Shown here one piece after another: positions 41,472 to 49,811 of a stretch of 56,302 nt of DNA; the stretch's first letter is position 1; each line of letters opens with the position of its first letter. Source of the DNA: Clostridia bacterium (GTDB lineage Bacteria; Bacillota; Clostridia; Christensenellales; CAG-138). The stretch spans positions 1-56,302 of the forward strand of contig JAFRUN010000055.1 in the NCBI GenBank assembly GCA_017438865.1, given 5' to 3'. Both the position numbers and the translations under genes were made by a program. The notes beneath the pieces were generated by a model. It saw only the letters and a program-made list of their open reading frames with translations. It had not been told where the DNA came from and made no database searches.

Positions 41472-42464
41472 ATGTTCCAGGGAAGAAACTTTCTCACGCT
41501 GCTCGACTACACACCCGACGAGATCCGCGCGCTTTTGAAGCTGGCGCATCAGGTCAAGGCCGAAAAGAAACAGGGCATTTTCCCGAAGCGCATGGCGAAC
41601 AAGAACGTCGTGCTGCTGTTCGAGAAGACCAGCACCCGCACCCGCTGCGCGTTTGAGACCGCGGCTTACGACGAGGGCGCGAACGTCACGTTTTTGAGCA
41701 ACAGCCAGATGGGCAAGAAGGAATCGCTTGAGGACACCGCAAAGGTGCTCGGCAGATTCTATGACGGCATCGAATTCCGCGGCTTCAAGCAGGAGACCGT
41801 CGAGCTGCTCGCCAAATACAGCGGCGTTCCGGTGTGGAACGGCCTCACGGACCTCTATCATCCCACGCAGGTCCTTGCGGACTGGATGACGATCGAAGAG
41901 CACGTCAAAAAGCCGCTCAACAAGGTCAAGTTCGTGTACGTCGGCGACGCGCGCAACAACATGGGCAACTCCCTGATGATCGGCTGCGCCAAGATGGGCA
42001 TGCACTTCGTGGGCATCGCGCCGAAGGCGCTGTTCCCGTCCGAGGAGCTTGTGAACAAGATGCGTGAGCTCTGCAAGGAGACCGGAGGCCAAATCGAGCT
42101 TTCCGATTCGATCGACGCGGTCGAGGGCGCGGACGTCATCTACACCGACGTCTGGGTATCCATGGGCGAGGAAGCGCAGTTCGAAGAGCGCATCCGTCTT
42201 CTGGAGCCGTATCGCGTGACGATGGACATGCTGAAGAAGACCGGCAATCCGGACGTCATCTTCGAGCACTGCCTGCCGTCGTTCCACGACCTCGAGACAA
42301 GCGTCGGCAAGGATATCTACGATCGCTTCGGGCTCAAAGAGATGGAAGTTTCCGACGAGGTCTTCCGTTCGAAGCACAGCGTCGTGTTCGACGAGGCGGA
42401 GAACCGCATGCACACGATCAAGGCGGTCATGGTCGCCACCATGTCCGATACGCTGGACAAATAA
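41472..42464 (+). CDS. arcB: Ornithine carbamoyltransferase (catabolic)
   Basis: Protein of 330 residues. Carbamoyl-phosphate site STRTRCAFE, ornithine loop, and HCLPSFHD are intact. Placement after arcA and the C-terminal [20 protein letters not shown] pattern suggest the catabolic direction: citrulline to ornithine and carbamoyl phosphate for ArcC (48246). GAAAGG site. Confidence 0.95.
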   Translation: MFQGRNFLTLLDYTPDEIRALLKLAHQVKAEKKQGIFPKRMANKNVVLLFEKTSTRTRCAFETAAYDEGANVTFLSNSQMGKKESLEDTAKVLGRFYDGIEFRGFKQETVELLAKYSGVPVWNGLTDLYHPTQVLADWMTIEEHVKKPLNKVKFVYVGDARNNMGNSLMIGCAKMGMHFVGIAPKALFPSEELVNKMRELCKETGGQIELSDSIDAVEGADVIYTDVWVSMGEEAQFEERIRLLEPYRVTMDMLKKTGNPDVIFEHCLPSFHDLETSVGKDIYDRFGLKEMEVSDEVFRSKHSVVFDEAENRMHTIKAVMVATMSDTLDK

Positions 42465-42517
42465 CCGGTCCTTTTCAGACAGACAAGCCGTGATCATCTG
42501 TCCGGTAAACGCAAACG

Positions 42518-42549
42518 GCGCGCTGTCGATCCCGGCAGCGCGCTTTTTT
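42518..42549 (+). terminator. Terminator after arcB
   Basis: Eight-base GC stem 42518-42525/42536-42543 followed by six T. It ends the dnaX-to-arcB transcript just before the glycerate kinase gene, whose ribosome binding site follows at once. Confidence 0.75.
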
Positions 42550-42563
42550 AACGGGAGGAACCC

Positions 42564-43799
42564 ATGAATCAATACCTTCGTGCCCATGCGGATCGGATCG
42601 TAAAAGACGCGATCGCCGCCGTGCAGCCGGACGCCGCGGTGCAGCGTGCGCTGGAAAAGATGCATTTCCCGGGACGCATTCTGCTGGTCGCCGCGGGCAA
42701 GGCCGCGTGGCAGATGGCAAAAGCCGCGTCCGACGTGCTGAAAAGCCGGATCGAAAAGGGCGTTGTCGTCACCAAGTACGGACACGTGATGGGACCGATC
42801 GCCAATTTCGACTGCTTCGAAGCGGGGCACCCCGTGCCGGATGAAAACTCGTTCAGGGGCACACAGGCGGCGCTTGACCTCGTTGCGGACCTCTCCGAGC
42901 AGGACACCGTTCTGTTCCTGCTTTCCGGCGGCGGCAGCGCACTGTTTGAAAAGCCGCTGGTACCCGCAGCGGAACTGCAGGACATCACCGGGCAGCTTTT
43001 GGCGTGCGGCGCGGACATCACCGAAATCAACACCATCCGCAAGCGCCTTTCACAGGTCAAGGGCGGACGGTTCGCGCAGATCTGCTGGCCGGCAAGGGTC
43101 GAAGCGGTCATCCTTTCGGACATCCTCGGCGACCCGCTCGACATGATCGCGTCCGGTCCCGCCTGTCCCGACTCCTCCACGGCGGAGGATGCGCAGCGCA
43201 TCGCAAAGAAATACGGTCTTAAAATGTCGGATGCGGCGCGCGCGCTTCTGGATGTGGAAACGCCGAAGGTGCTCAATAACGTGCGATCGCAGATCAACGG
43301 CAGCGTGCGCGAACTGTGCGCCGCTGCGGCAAAGACGTGCATGCAGCTCGGCTACACGCCGGTGCTGCTCACGGATCAGCTCTGCTGTCAGGCAAAGGAG
43401 GCGGGCAGCTTCCTTGCGACGATTCTGAAAACGCATGCCTTCGACGGCGAGTCGCTTGCGTTCATCGCGGGCGGCGAAACGGTGGTCAAGCTCATCGGCA
43501 AGGGACTGGGCGGACGCAATCAGGAACTGGCGCTTGCCGCCGCAGCCGGGATCGCGGGCATGAAAAACGCAGCCGTCTTCTCGGTGGGCAGCGACGGCAC
43601 CGACGGACCGACCGACGCCGCGGGCGGCTACACCGACGGCGATACCGTTGCAGAGCTCAAAGAACAAGGGCTCACCGTGGACGACGTGCTGAACAACAAC
43701 GACGCGTACCATGCGCTCGAAAAGACCGGCGGGCTGATCATGACGGGCCCCACCGGCACGAACGTCAACGACGTTGCGGTCGCGCTGCTTCGCGCGTAA
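42564..43799 (+). CDS. Glycerate 2-kinase, MOFRL family
   Basis: Kinase of 411 residues (GckA/TtuD type) phosphorylating glycerate to 2-phosphoglycerate. GRILLVAAGKAAWQMAKAA, LLSGGGSALFEKP, INTIRKRLSQVKGGR and the MOFRL-domain GLGGRNQELAL and SDGTDGPTDAAGG are present. GGGAGGAA site. It lies after the arcB terminator; no own promoter is obvious, so read-through may matter. Confidence 0.93.
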   Translation: MNQYLRAHADRIVKDAIAAVQPDAAVQRALEKMHFPGRILLVAAGKAAWQMAKAASDVLKSRIEKGVVVTKYGHVMGPIANFDCFEAGHPVPDENSFRGTQAALDLVADLSEQDTVLFLLSGGGSALFEKPLVPAAELQDITGQLLACGADITEINTIRKRLSQVKGGRFAQICWPARVEAVILSDILGDPLDMIASGPACPDSSTAEDAQRIAKKYGLKMSDAARALLDVETPKVLNNVRSQINGSVRELCAAAAKTCMQLGYTPVLLTDQLCCQAKEAGSFLATILKTHAFDGESLAFIAGGETVVKLIGKGLGGRNQELALAAAAGIAGMKNAAVFSVGSDGTDGPTDAAGGYTDGDTVAELKEQGLTVDDVLNNNDAYHALEKTGGLIMTGPTGTNVNDVAVALLRA

Positions 43800-43811
43800 G
43801 ATTCAAAAGAA

Positions 43812-43845
43812 AAAGAGCCCTGCTTCTGCAGGGCTCTTTGATTGT
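43812..43845. terminator. Bidirectional terminator
   Basis: Twelve-base stem 43812-43823/43828-43839 with TTCT loop, between the glycerate kinase (plus) and the small protein gene (minus). Confidence 0.85.
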
Positions 43846-43851
43846 TGATGA

Positions 43852-44040
43852 TTATTCTTTCTTTTCCGGTTCGATCACAACGTCCGCTTTCTCTTCTTCT
43901 TTTTTCTGATCTTCCTTATCCGCCCAGTCCGAAACCGCCTTTGCGCCGGTCTTGACGGACTTCACGATGCTGCTGCCGAGGTCCTTGCCGAGCTCGCCGA
44001 AATCCTGTCCGACCTTCTTCCAGCTTTCCTTCAACGACAT
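43852..44040 (-). CDS. Small amphipathic conserved-type protein
   Basis: Protein of 62 residues, highly charged: MSLKESWKKVGQDFGELGKD, then a mildly hydrophobic stretch (LGSSIVKSVKTGAKAVSDW) and a Lys/Glu tail. GGAGAT site before the ATG. Looks like the short helical proteins common in Clostridia; no function is known to me. Own terminator. Confidence 0.7.
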   Translation of the reverse strand: MSLKESWKKVGQDFGELGKDLGSSIVKSVKTGAKAVSDWADKEDQKKEEEKADVVIEPEKKE

Positions 44041-44100
44041 ATGTGTATCTCCTTTTCCCGTTTTTCTTCAGTATATCACACTTTTCCGGTTTGGCAAGTA

Positions 44101-45816
44101 TCAACTCCAGATACGGTATGCCATCAGGAAGTGTTCCTTCCAGTATTTGCTGGAAAGGATGCTGCTCGTGATGCGGACCTTTCCCTTCGAGGAGGACGCG
44201 TCGATCATCTTGCCGTTTCCGAGGTAGATCCCGACGTGACCGGTCGCCATCGACGAGCCCTTGAACACCATCACGTCGCCGCGCTTGATCTGGCTCATCG
44301 ACGTGATGCGCATATATTTCGTACAGCTTCGCCAGGCGATGCTCGTCATGTAGCTCTGCTTGACGCCCGCCTGATTCAGGCACCAGTAAACGAAGCCGGA
44401 GCAGTCGAACTGGTTCGGGCCCTTCGCGCCGCGCACATACTTGCAGCCGAGCTTGCTTTCCGCGATCGCGATGAACGCTTCCTTGCCCTGCCCGTAATTG
44501 ATCGTGCTGCCGCCGGGCTTCGGCGTTGCGGTCGGCTTCGGCGTGGAGCCGGGCTTCTTGGTCGTCTTTGCCGTGGAGCCGGGCTTCTTGGTCGTCGTCG
44601 GCTTTTTCGTGGGCTTCGGCGTCGCGGGCTTCGGCGTTGCCGGCGCGTGCTTCGCGTCCTCGTTCAGAAGCCGCTCCATCGTCTCCGGGTTCACGGTCCC
44701 GTCGTTTTCCAGATCGTTGCGAAGCTGGAAGGACTTGACCGCGTCTTTGGTCTTGTCGCCGTAGTACCCGGTGATCTGTCCCTTGGTAAGATATCCGAAA
44801 TGCGCAAGCCGCCGCTGGATCTGCAGCACGTCCGTGCCCTCGGCGCCGACGTTGAACACGAACGATTCGCCGCCGGTCTTTAAAAGCGCAACGGTCGACA
44901 ATCCGAGGCAGCCGTCCACGACGAGACCGTTCTGCTCCTGATAGCGGCGTACCGCGCACTGCGTCTGCCTGTCGAACTCGCCGCTCGGCAGCACGGTGAG
45001 ATATCCGAGCGCGAACAGCTGCTCCTGGCAGACCTTGATGACGTCGTCCTTTTCGCCGAGCGCATAGAAATTGGGGACGGTATTCTCGCCGAGCAGCACC
45101 TCGAACGCTTCGTTGTCGATGATGACGTCCGCCTTCAGCTTGTTCTTTTGACGGAAGCGCTTTACCGCCGCCTCGGTCTCTTCGTCGTATTCGCCGAACG
45201 GCGTGCCCTCGAGATAGCCGAGCTCGATCAGGCGTTCCTTCGCAAGCTCCACGTCGTCGCCGGTCGAGCCGCGCACCATGGCGTAGGTCAGCGCGTTCTT
45301 GTCGAACAGCTTTTCAAAGGTCTCCGCGTCGCAGATGCCGTTTGCGTGCAGACCGTTCCGCACCTGGAACGCGCGCACGGCGTCCGCGGTGCCCTCGGAA
45401 TACTCGTCGTCCGGCTGCTCGAAGTCCAGATAGTCCAGCTCCATCAGACGGATCTGAATATCCAGAACGATCGGCTCCTCGTCGCCGGCAAGAAGCGTAT
45501 CGCCGTTTAAGGGATGTCGCGACGGCGTGGGCGTCGGGGAAGGCGTCGGCGTGGGAGAGGGGGTGGGCGTGGGCGCAAAGGACGGCTCCGGCGTGACGAG
45601 CGAGGGATCGGACGTCACAAGCGCCTGCACGGGCGTCGCGGGAATCTGATAGGCAACGTCGTCCACGATGTTTTCGGGAAGCTCCAGAAGAACGTTGTCG
45701 ATCCCCGATCCGTGCGAGCCCGCCGTCGCCGCACAGCCGATCAGCAGCGCGGCAAAAACGCCGGCCGCAAAATATGCGACGCGCGCTTTGATGCGTTTGG
45801 TTCCGTTCGGTTTCAT
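44101..45816 (-). CDS. NlpC/P60 cell-wall endopeptidase lipoprotein with four PG-binding domains
   Basis: Protein of 571 residues. Signal peptide with lipobox LIGC (Cys28), PTPSP-repeat linker (about 77-100), four PG_binding_1 domains in a row (about 115-390, e.g. LQIQRRLAHFGYLTKGQITG), a Lys/Thr/Pro linker, and a C-terminal NlpC/P60 domain with Cys472 (FDCSGF) and His527 (GHVGIY). Cleaves peptide stems of peptidoglycan; the repeats target it to the wall. GGAGAG site. Confidence 0.95.
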   Translation of the reverse strand: MKPNGTKRIKARVAYFAAGVFAALLIGCAATAGSHGSGIDNVLLELPENIVDDVAYQIPATPVQALVTSDPSLVTPEPSFAPTPTPSPTPTPSPTPTPSRHPLNGDTLLAGDEEPIVLDIQIRLMELDYLDFEQPDDEYSEGTADAVRAFQVRNGLHANGICDAETFEKLFDKNALTYAMVRGSTGDDVELAKERLIELGYLEGTPFGEYDEETEAAVKRFRQKNKLKADVIIDNEAFEVLLGENTVPNFYALGEKDDVIKVCQEQLFALGYLTVLPSGEFDRQTQCAVRRYQEQNGLVVDGCLGLSTVALLKTGGESFVFNVGAEGTDVLQIQRRLAHFGYLTKGQITGYYGDKTKDAVKSFQLRNDLENDGTVNPETMERLLNEDAKHAPATPKPATPKPTKKPTTTKKPGSTAKTTKKPGSTPKPTATPKPGGSTINYGQGKEAFIAIAESKLGCKYVRGAKGPNQFDCSGFVYWCLNQAGVKQSYMTSIAWRSCTKYMRITSMSQIKRGDVMVFKGSSMATGHVGIYLGNGKMIDASSSKGKVRITSSILSSKYWKEHFLMAYRIWS

Positions 45817-45854
45817 CGCGGGCTCTCCTTTGCCGTATAACTTCGGATACTATC

Positions 45855-45860
45855 AGTATA
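45855..45860 (-). promoter_or_regulatory. Putative -10 box of the NlpC/P60 gene
   Basis: TATACT on the minus strand 38 bases before the start; no good -35 hexamer at 17 bases. Weak support. Confidence 0.4.
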
Positions 45861-45929
45861 GCGTGCGAATGCAAGCAAAGTGTGCCTATTTTATGAACAA
45901 TCCGCAACAGATATGTTAAAAGAAGTCGG

Positions 45930-45958
45930 AAAAAGAAAAAGAAACGGGAAATCTCCCG
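45930..45958 (-). terminator. Terminator of the AEC-AlaX unit
   Basis: Five-base stem CGGGA/TCCCG (45945-45949/45954-45958) followed on the minus strand by a long T-rich tract. Confidence 0.6.
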
Positions 45959-45980
45959 CTTCCGTTTGCAAAAGTGCGAT

Positions 45981-47186
45981 TCAGCCGTGCAGAAGCACGT
46001 TTCGGAAATACGTCCGGAGAACTTCGACCGTTTCCGCCGCGCCCGCGGTTTTTTTCGCGCTGCCCTGCGCCAGCGTGCCGCGTCCGCCGCCGTTTCCGGC
46101 AAACGCCGCGTTGACCGCCGCGATCAATACGCCCGTGTCCGCCTTGATCCCGTTCGAGGCGAGCAGATAGGACACGCGATCGCCTGTGTCGGAAAACAGC
46201 ACGGAGAGCGCCCGGTCGGTCATCGTCGCGCCCGCGATCGCGCGGAGCCGTTTTGCGTCCACGCTTTCGAGCATCTTCACGATCAGCTTCACGCCGTTTA
46301 CGTCCTCGGCTTCGGCTTTGAGCGATTTCGCAAGGTATTCGTCCAGCGCGGCGTATGCCTGCCGGAGCGCTTTTTTGGTTTCGGAAAGCTCGTCCGCCTG
46401 CTTCTGTACCGCCGCCTCCGCCTGATCGCGCGACGTGGAGAACCGCAAAGCGATCGCCGTCACCGCATCCTGCATGGTCTGCGCGTGGGAAAGCGCGCGC
46501 ATGCCGCACAGGAACGTGCAGCGCGTGCCGCCCTTATAGGGGATCGCCTCGACGATCTTGAGCTGCCCGATCTCGCCGGTGCGCTTCACATGCGGCGCGC
46601 AGCAGGTGCAGGCGTCGCTGCCCTCGATCGTGACGATGCGGATCGGCACGGTCAGCCCCTCCGCGTGCTTGCGGAGCGGAATGCCCTTCAGGGCCTCTTC
46701 GGTTTCGTAGATCGTCGCCGTGACCGCCGCGTTTTCGGCGGCGAGCCGGTTTGCAAGGTTCTCGATCTCCGTGATCCCGTCGTGCCCGACCGGCTTGTCG
46801 AGGTCGAGCGTCGCGTAGGTCAAAGCGCAATGGAAGCCCACGTTCTGCGCGCCGTAAAGATGCCACGCGCAGTAGGACAGAAGATGCTCGCCGGTATGCT
46901 GCTGCATGATGTCGAACCGCCGCGCAAAGTCGATCGCGCCGCGCACCTTTGTTCCGACGGGGATCGCGCGGTCCGCAAAATGCAGAAGCCGTTCGCCGTC
47001 CTCGTTCACGTCCGAAACGGCGGCGCCGCCGATCGTGCCCGTGTCGCAGGGCTGCCCGCCCTTGTTCGGGAAGAAGGCGCTCCGGTCGAGCTCGATGAGG
47101 TATCCGTTCCCGTGCGGTTCGCAGGAAACGACGGTCGCGTCGAACGCGGCAAGCATACTGTCGGAAAGGTAAAGCCGTTCGGTCAT
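45981..47186 (-). CDS. Alanyl-tRNA editing protein (AlaX-L type)
   Basis: Protein of 401 residues. AlaRS-like editing domain with zinc motifs HTGEHLL and CTCCAPH, followed by a coiled segment (about 250-300) and a DHHA1 domain ending in GGGRGTLAQGSAKK. It hydrolyses mischarged Ser- or Gly-tRNA(Ala). ATG 47186 overlaps the stop of the AEC transporter (ATGA); a much longer open frame is rejected for that reason. Confidence 0.92.
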   Translation of the reverse strand: MTERLYLSDSMLAAFDATVVSCEPHGNGYLIELDRSAFFPNKGGQPCDTGTIGGAAVSDVNEDGERLLHFADRAIPVGTKVRGAIDFARRFDIMQQHTGEHLLSYCAWHLYGAQNVGFHCALTYATLDLDKPVGHDGITEIENLANRLAAENAAVTATIYETEEALKGIPLRKHAEGLTVPIRIVTIEGSDACTCCAPHVKRTGEIGQLKIVEAIPYKGGTRCTFLCGMRALSHAQTMQDAVTAIALRFSTSRDQAEAAVQKQADELSETKKALRQAYAALDEYLAKSLKAEAEDVNGVKLIVKMLESVDAKRLRAIAGATMTDRALSVLFSDTGDRVSYLLASNGIKADTGVLIAAVNAAFAGNGGGRGTLAQGSAKKTAGAAETVEVLRTYFRNVLLHG

Positions 47187-48115
47187 ACGAGAATGCCTCC
47201 GAAGAATGTGAGATACAGGAAGAAGGTCAGAAGCGACAGCACGGTCGTCACGGCGATCAGCTCGCCCGCGAGCTTCACGTCGCCGCCGAGCTCCGAAGCC
47301 ATCGGCAGGCACGACATTGCGACCGGCGAAGCGAACACGATGAACAGCGAGCCGAGCTCCGCACCGCGGATCCCGCCGAGAAAGTACGCGATCGAGCAGA
47401 ACAGCACGGGCATCGCGACGAGCTTTACGACGCTGATCACGGTCACGGTCTTCCAGTCCGCCCTCAGCGATCTGAACGACAGCAGCCCGCCGAGCACCAG
47501 AAAGCCCAAAGGCGTGCACATATGCTTGAAATACTCGATCGGCTTCAGGATCACGGAGGGCAGCGCAAGCCCCGTAAACCGCACGACGAATGCGAGCAGC
47601 GCGGAGATGAGGATCGGATTTTTCAGCGTGTTCAGCAGCAGTCTGCCGACGCGGATGGTTCCGCCGCGGTTCAGCTCATAGGCAAGCACGCCGAAGATCC
47701 CGAACATCGACGCCGAAACGACCAGCGTGAACGCCATCGTGCCGGTGTTGTTTTCGCCGAACAGCGCCGCCGCAACGGCAAGTCCGAAGACGCCGTCGTT
47801 GCTGCGGAACGCGCCCTGCGTGACCGTACCGCGCCGCGCGGGATCCCTGGTGAGCAGGCGGGCAAGCAGTACGGAAAGGACAAAGGCGACAAGGATCGTG
47901 CCCGCCACCCAGAGCGCGTACTGCCAGCGCGCGGGCGTGCGGTCGGTGACGACGCTGTAGAACACCAGCGTCGGAATGCCGACGTAATACACGATGCGGT
48001 TCACGACGCGCAGCGCGTCCTCGGTGACGACGCCGACGCGGCGCAGAAGGAACCCGGTCGCCATCATCAGCACCAGCGGCATGACGATCTGAAAAGAAGT
48101 ATTGAAGTATTCCAT
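47183..48115 (-). CDS. AEC-family transporter
   Basis: Membrane protein of 310 residues with about ten hydrophobic helices; opens with FQIVMPLVLMMATGFLLRRVG and contains the family-typical RSNDGVFGLAVA and FASPVAMSCLPMASELG. AEC proteins move organic anions or small metabolites; substrate unknown. Predicted leaderless mRNA. Coupled with AlaX. Confidence 0.9.
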   Translation of the reverse strand: MEYFNTSFQIVMPLVLMMATGFLLRRVGVVTEDALRVVNRIVYYVGIPTLVFYSVVTDRTPARWQYALWVAGTILVAFVLSVLLARLLTRDPARRGTVTQGAFRSNDGVFGLAVAAALFGENNTGTMAFTLVVSASMFGIFGVLAYELNRGGTIRVGRLLLNTLKNPILISALLAFVVRFTGLALPSVILKPIEYFKHMCTPLGFLVLGGLLSFRSLRADWKTVTVISVVKLVAMPVLFCSIAYFLGGIRGAELGSLFIVFASPVAMSCLPMASELGGDVKLAGELIAVTTVLSLLTFFLYLTFFGGILV

Positions 48116-48122
48116 ACCCGAT

Positions 48123-48151
48123 ATTGTACCGTATCTTCACGCGGAATGCAA
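48123..48151 (-). promoter_or_regulatory. Promoter of AEC-AlaX; predicted leaderless
   Basis: Minus strand TTGCAT (48146-48151), 17-base spacer, TACAAT (48123-48128); seven bases separate the -10 from the ATG at 48115. Confidence 0.7.
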
Positions 48152-48173
48152 CGATATATTCCGCGCGGTTTCG

Positions 48174-48202
48174 TTGACATTCGGCGTCCCGCACCCTATA
48201 AT
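48174..48202 (+). promoter_or_regulatory. Consensus sigma-A promoter of arcC
   Basis: TTGACA (48174-48179), 17-base spacer, TATAAT (48197-48202): a full consensus match, indicating strong constitutive or repressor-controlled expression. Confidence 0.88.
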
Positions 48203-48245
48203 GGTAGCGGTACAGTGCGTGCAAAGCACGATAGGAGGATTACAC

Positions 48246-49172
48246 ATGAAGAAACTCGTCATCGCCCTCGGCGGAAACGCGCTGGGCAACACGCCGTATG
48301 AACAGCTCAAGCTCGTCACCGAGACCGCAAAGCCCATCGTCGACCTCATCGAGGCGGGCAACCAGGTCGTCATCGCGCACGGCAACGGCCCGCAGGTCGG
48401 CATGATCAACCTCGCCATGTCCACCGCGGCGAACGCCGGGGCGATCAAATCCGACATGCCGTTCCCGGAGTGCGGCGCCATGAGCCAGGGCTATATCGGC
48501 TATCATCTGCAGAACAGCATTCAGAACGAGCTTTCGGCGCGCGGCATCAGAAAGTCCGTTGCGACCGTCGTCACGCAGGTGCTCGTCGACGAAAACGATC
48601 CGGCGTTTCAGCATCCCACCAAGCCGATCGGCGCGTTCTATTCCAAAGAGGAAGCGGACAGGATCGCGGCGGAGAAGGGGTACACCATGATCGAGGACGC
48701 GGGACGCGGCTACCGGCAGGTCGTGCCGAGCCCGAAGCCCGTCGACGTCGTGGAAAAGGAAATGGTCAACACGCTGATCGACGCGGGACACGTCGTGATC
48801 ACCGTGGGCGGCGGCGGCATCCCCGTCATTGAAAAGGAAGGGAAGCTCCTCGGCGTTCCCGCCGTCATCGACAAGGACTTTGCGTCCGCGAAGCTCGCCG
48901 AGCTCGTCAAGGCGGATGCGCTCGTCATCCTCACCGCGGTCGACCGCGTTGCGATCAACTGGGGCAAGCCGAACCAGCAGTCGCTGGAGCACATGACCTG
49001 CGCGGAAGCGGAGCAGTACTGCAAGGAGGGGCACTTCGCGCCCGGTTCCATGCTCCCGAAGGTGCAGGCGGCGATGAGCTTTGCCAAAACCGGCGGCGAA
49101 GCGATCATCGCGTCGCTCGAAAACGCGGCGGCGGCGCTGCGCGGCGAAAGCGGCACAAAGGTTACGAAGTAA
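48246..49172 (+). CDS. arcC: Carbamate kinase
   Basis: Enzyme of 308 residues making ATP from carbamoyl phosphate, the last ADI-pathway step. Motifs VIALGGNALG, HGNGPQVG, VTVGGGGIPV, and FAPGSMLPKVQAAMSF are present. TAGGAGG site. It is separated from arcAB by about 5.8 kb and has its own strong promoter and terminator. Confidence 0.97.
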   Translation: MKKLVIALGGNALGNTPYEQLKLVTETAKPIVDLIEAGNQVVIAHGNGPQVGMINLAMSTAANAGAIKSDMPFPECGAMSQGYIGYHLQNSIQNELSARGIRKSVATVVTQVLVDENDPAFQHPTKPIGAFYSKEEADRIAAEKGYTMIEDAGRGYRQVVPSPKPVDVVEKEMVNTLIDAGHVVITVGGGGIPVIEKEGKLLGVPAVIDKDFASAKLAELVKADALVILTAVDRVAINWGKPNQQSLEHMTCAEAEQYCKEGHFAPGSMLPKVQAAMSFAKTGGEAIIASLENAAAALRGESGTKVTK

Positions 49173-49183
49173 GAATCCGACAC

Positions 49184-49206
49184 AAGACCGCTTCGGAGGT
49201 TTTTTT
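49184..49206 (+). terminator. Terminator of arcC
   Basis: Short stem with UUCG tetraloop (ACCGC-TTCG-GAGGT, one G-A mismatch) directly followed by T-run. Confidence 0.6.
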
Positions 49207-49226
49207 GTTTTCAGATCGGGAGATAA

Positions 49227-49255
49227 TTGACAGAATATACAAAAAACGATACAAT
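49227..49255 (+). promoter_or_regulatory. Promoter of the zinc-ribbon membrane protein gene
   Basis: TTGACA (49227-49232), 17-base spacer, TACAAT (49250-49255). Confidence 0.8.
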
Positions 49256-49284
49256 AGGACCGAAAAACAGAAAGGGGAGAGACT

Positions 49285-49755
49285 ATGTTCAGAAACATCG
49301 GCGGCAAGATCAAAGGTCTTGCAAAAGTCATCTTTATCATTTCGGTCATCGTTTGGGCGATCTCCGCGCTGGTTGCGGCGATCGGCGCCGGCGTCGCGAC
49401 GGCGGAAAGCTGCGGTTCGTACCGTCATTCGAGCGGTGCGGCGGGCTTCTTTGCAGGGCTCGGTATCTTCATTCTGGTTGCAGGCGTCGGCTTCCTCGTA
49501 TCCTGGATCGGCTCCTTCTTCATGTACGGTCTCGGACAGCTCATCGAGGACACGGAGATCAACCGCAGGACGAACCAGCAGATCCTTGCAAAGCTGAGCG
49601 CGGCTCCGGCGGCGCCCGCGTGCAAGGCGGAACCGGCGGCGCCCGTCGTTCCCGCAGAACCCGCGAAGCCCAAGACGTGGATCTGCCGGAGCTGCGGCAC
49701 GGAAAACGAGGAAAACTCGCTGTTCTGCTTCAACTGCGGCACGCGCAAGGCATAA
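49285..49755 (+). CDS. Small membrane protein with C-terminal zinc ribbon
   Basis: Protein of 156 residues: two hydrophobic helices (about 14-38 and 52-78), an Ala/Pro linker and a cytosolic zinc ribbon (CRSCGTENEENSLFCFNCG). Such ribbon-tailed membrane proteins are common in Clostridia and have no settled role. Own promoter and terminator. GGGGAG site. Confidence 0.8.
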   Translation: MFRNIGGKIKGLAKVIFIISVIVWAISALVAAIGAGVATAESCGSYRHSSGAAGFFAGLGIFILVAGVGFLVSWIGSFFMYGLGQLIEDTEINRRTNQQILAKLSAAPAAPACKAEPAAPVVPAEPAKPKTWICRSCGTENEENSLFCFNCGTRKA

Positions 49756-49768
49756 TTCAGACGCACGC

Positions 49769-49800
49769 AAAAAGCACCCGGAAAAACCGGGTGCTTTTTC
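49769..49800. terminator. Bidirectional terminator
   Basis: Thirteen-base stem 49769-49781/49787-49799 with A5 loop, between the zinc-ribbon gene and the topoisomerase operon. Confidence 0.9.
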
Positions 49801-49811
49801 ATTCTGCCGTA

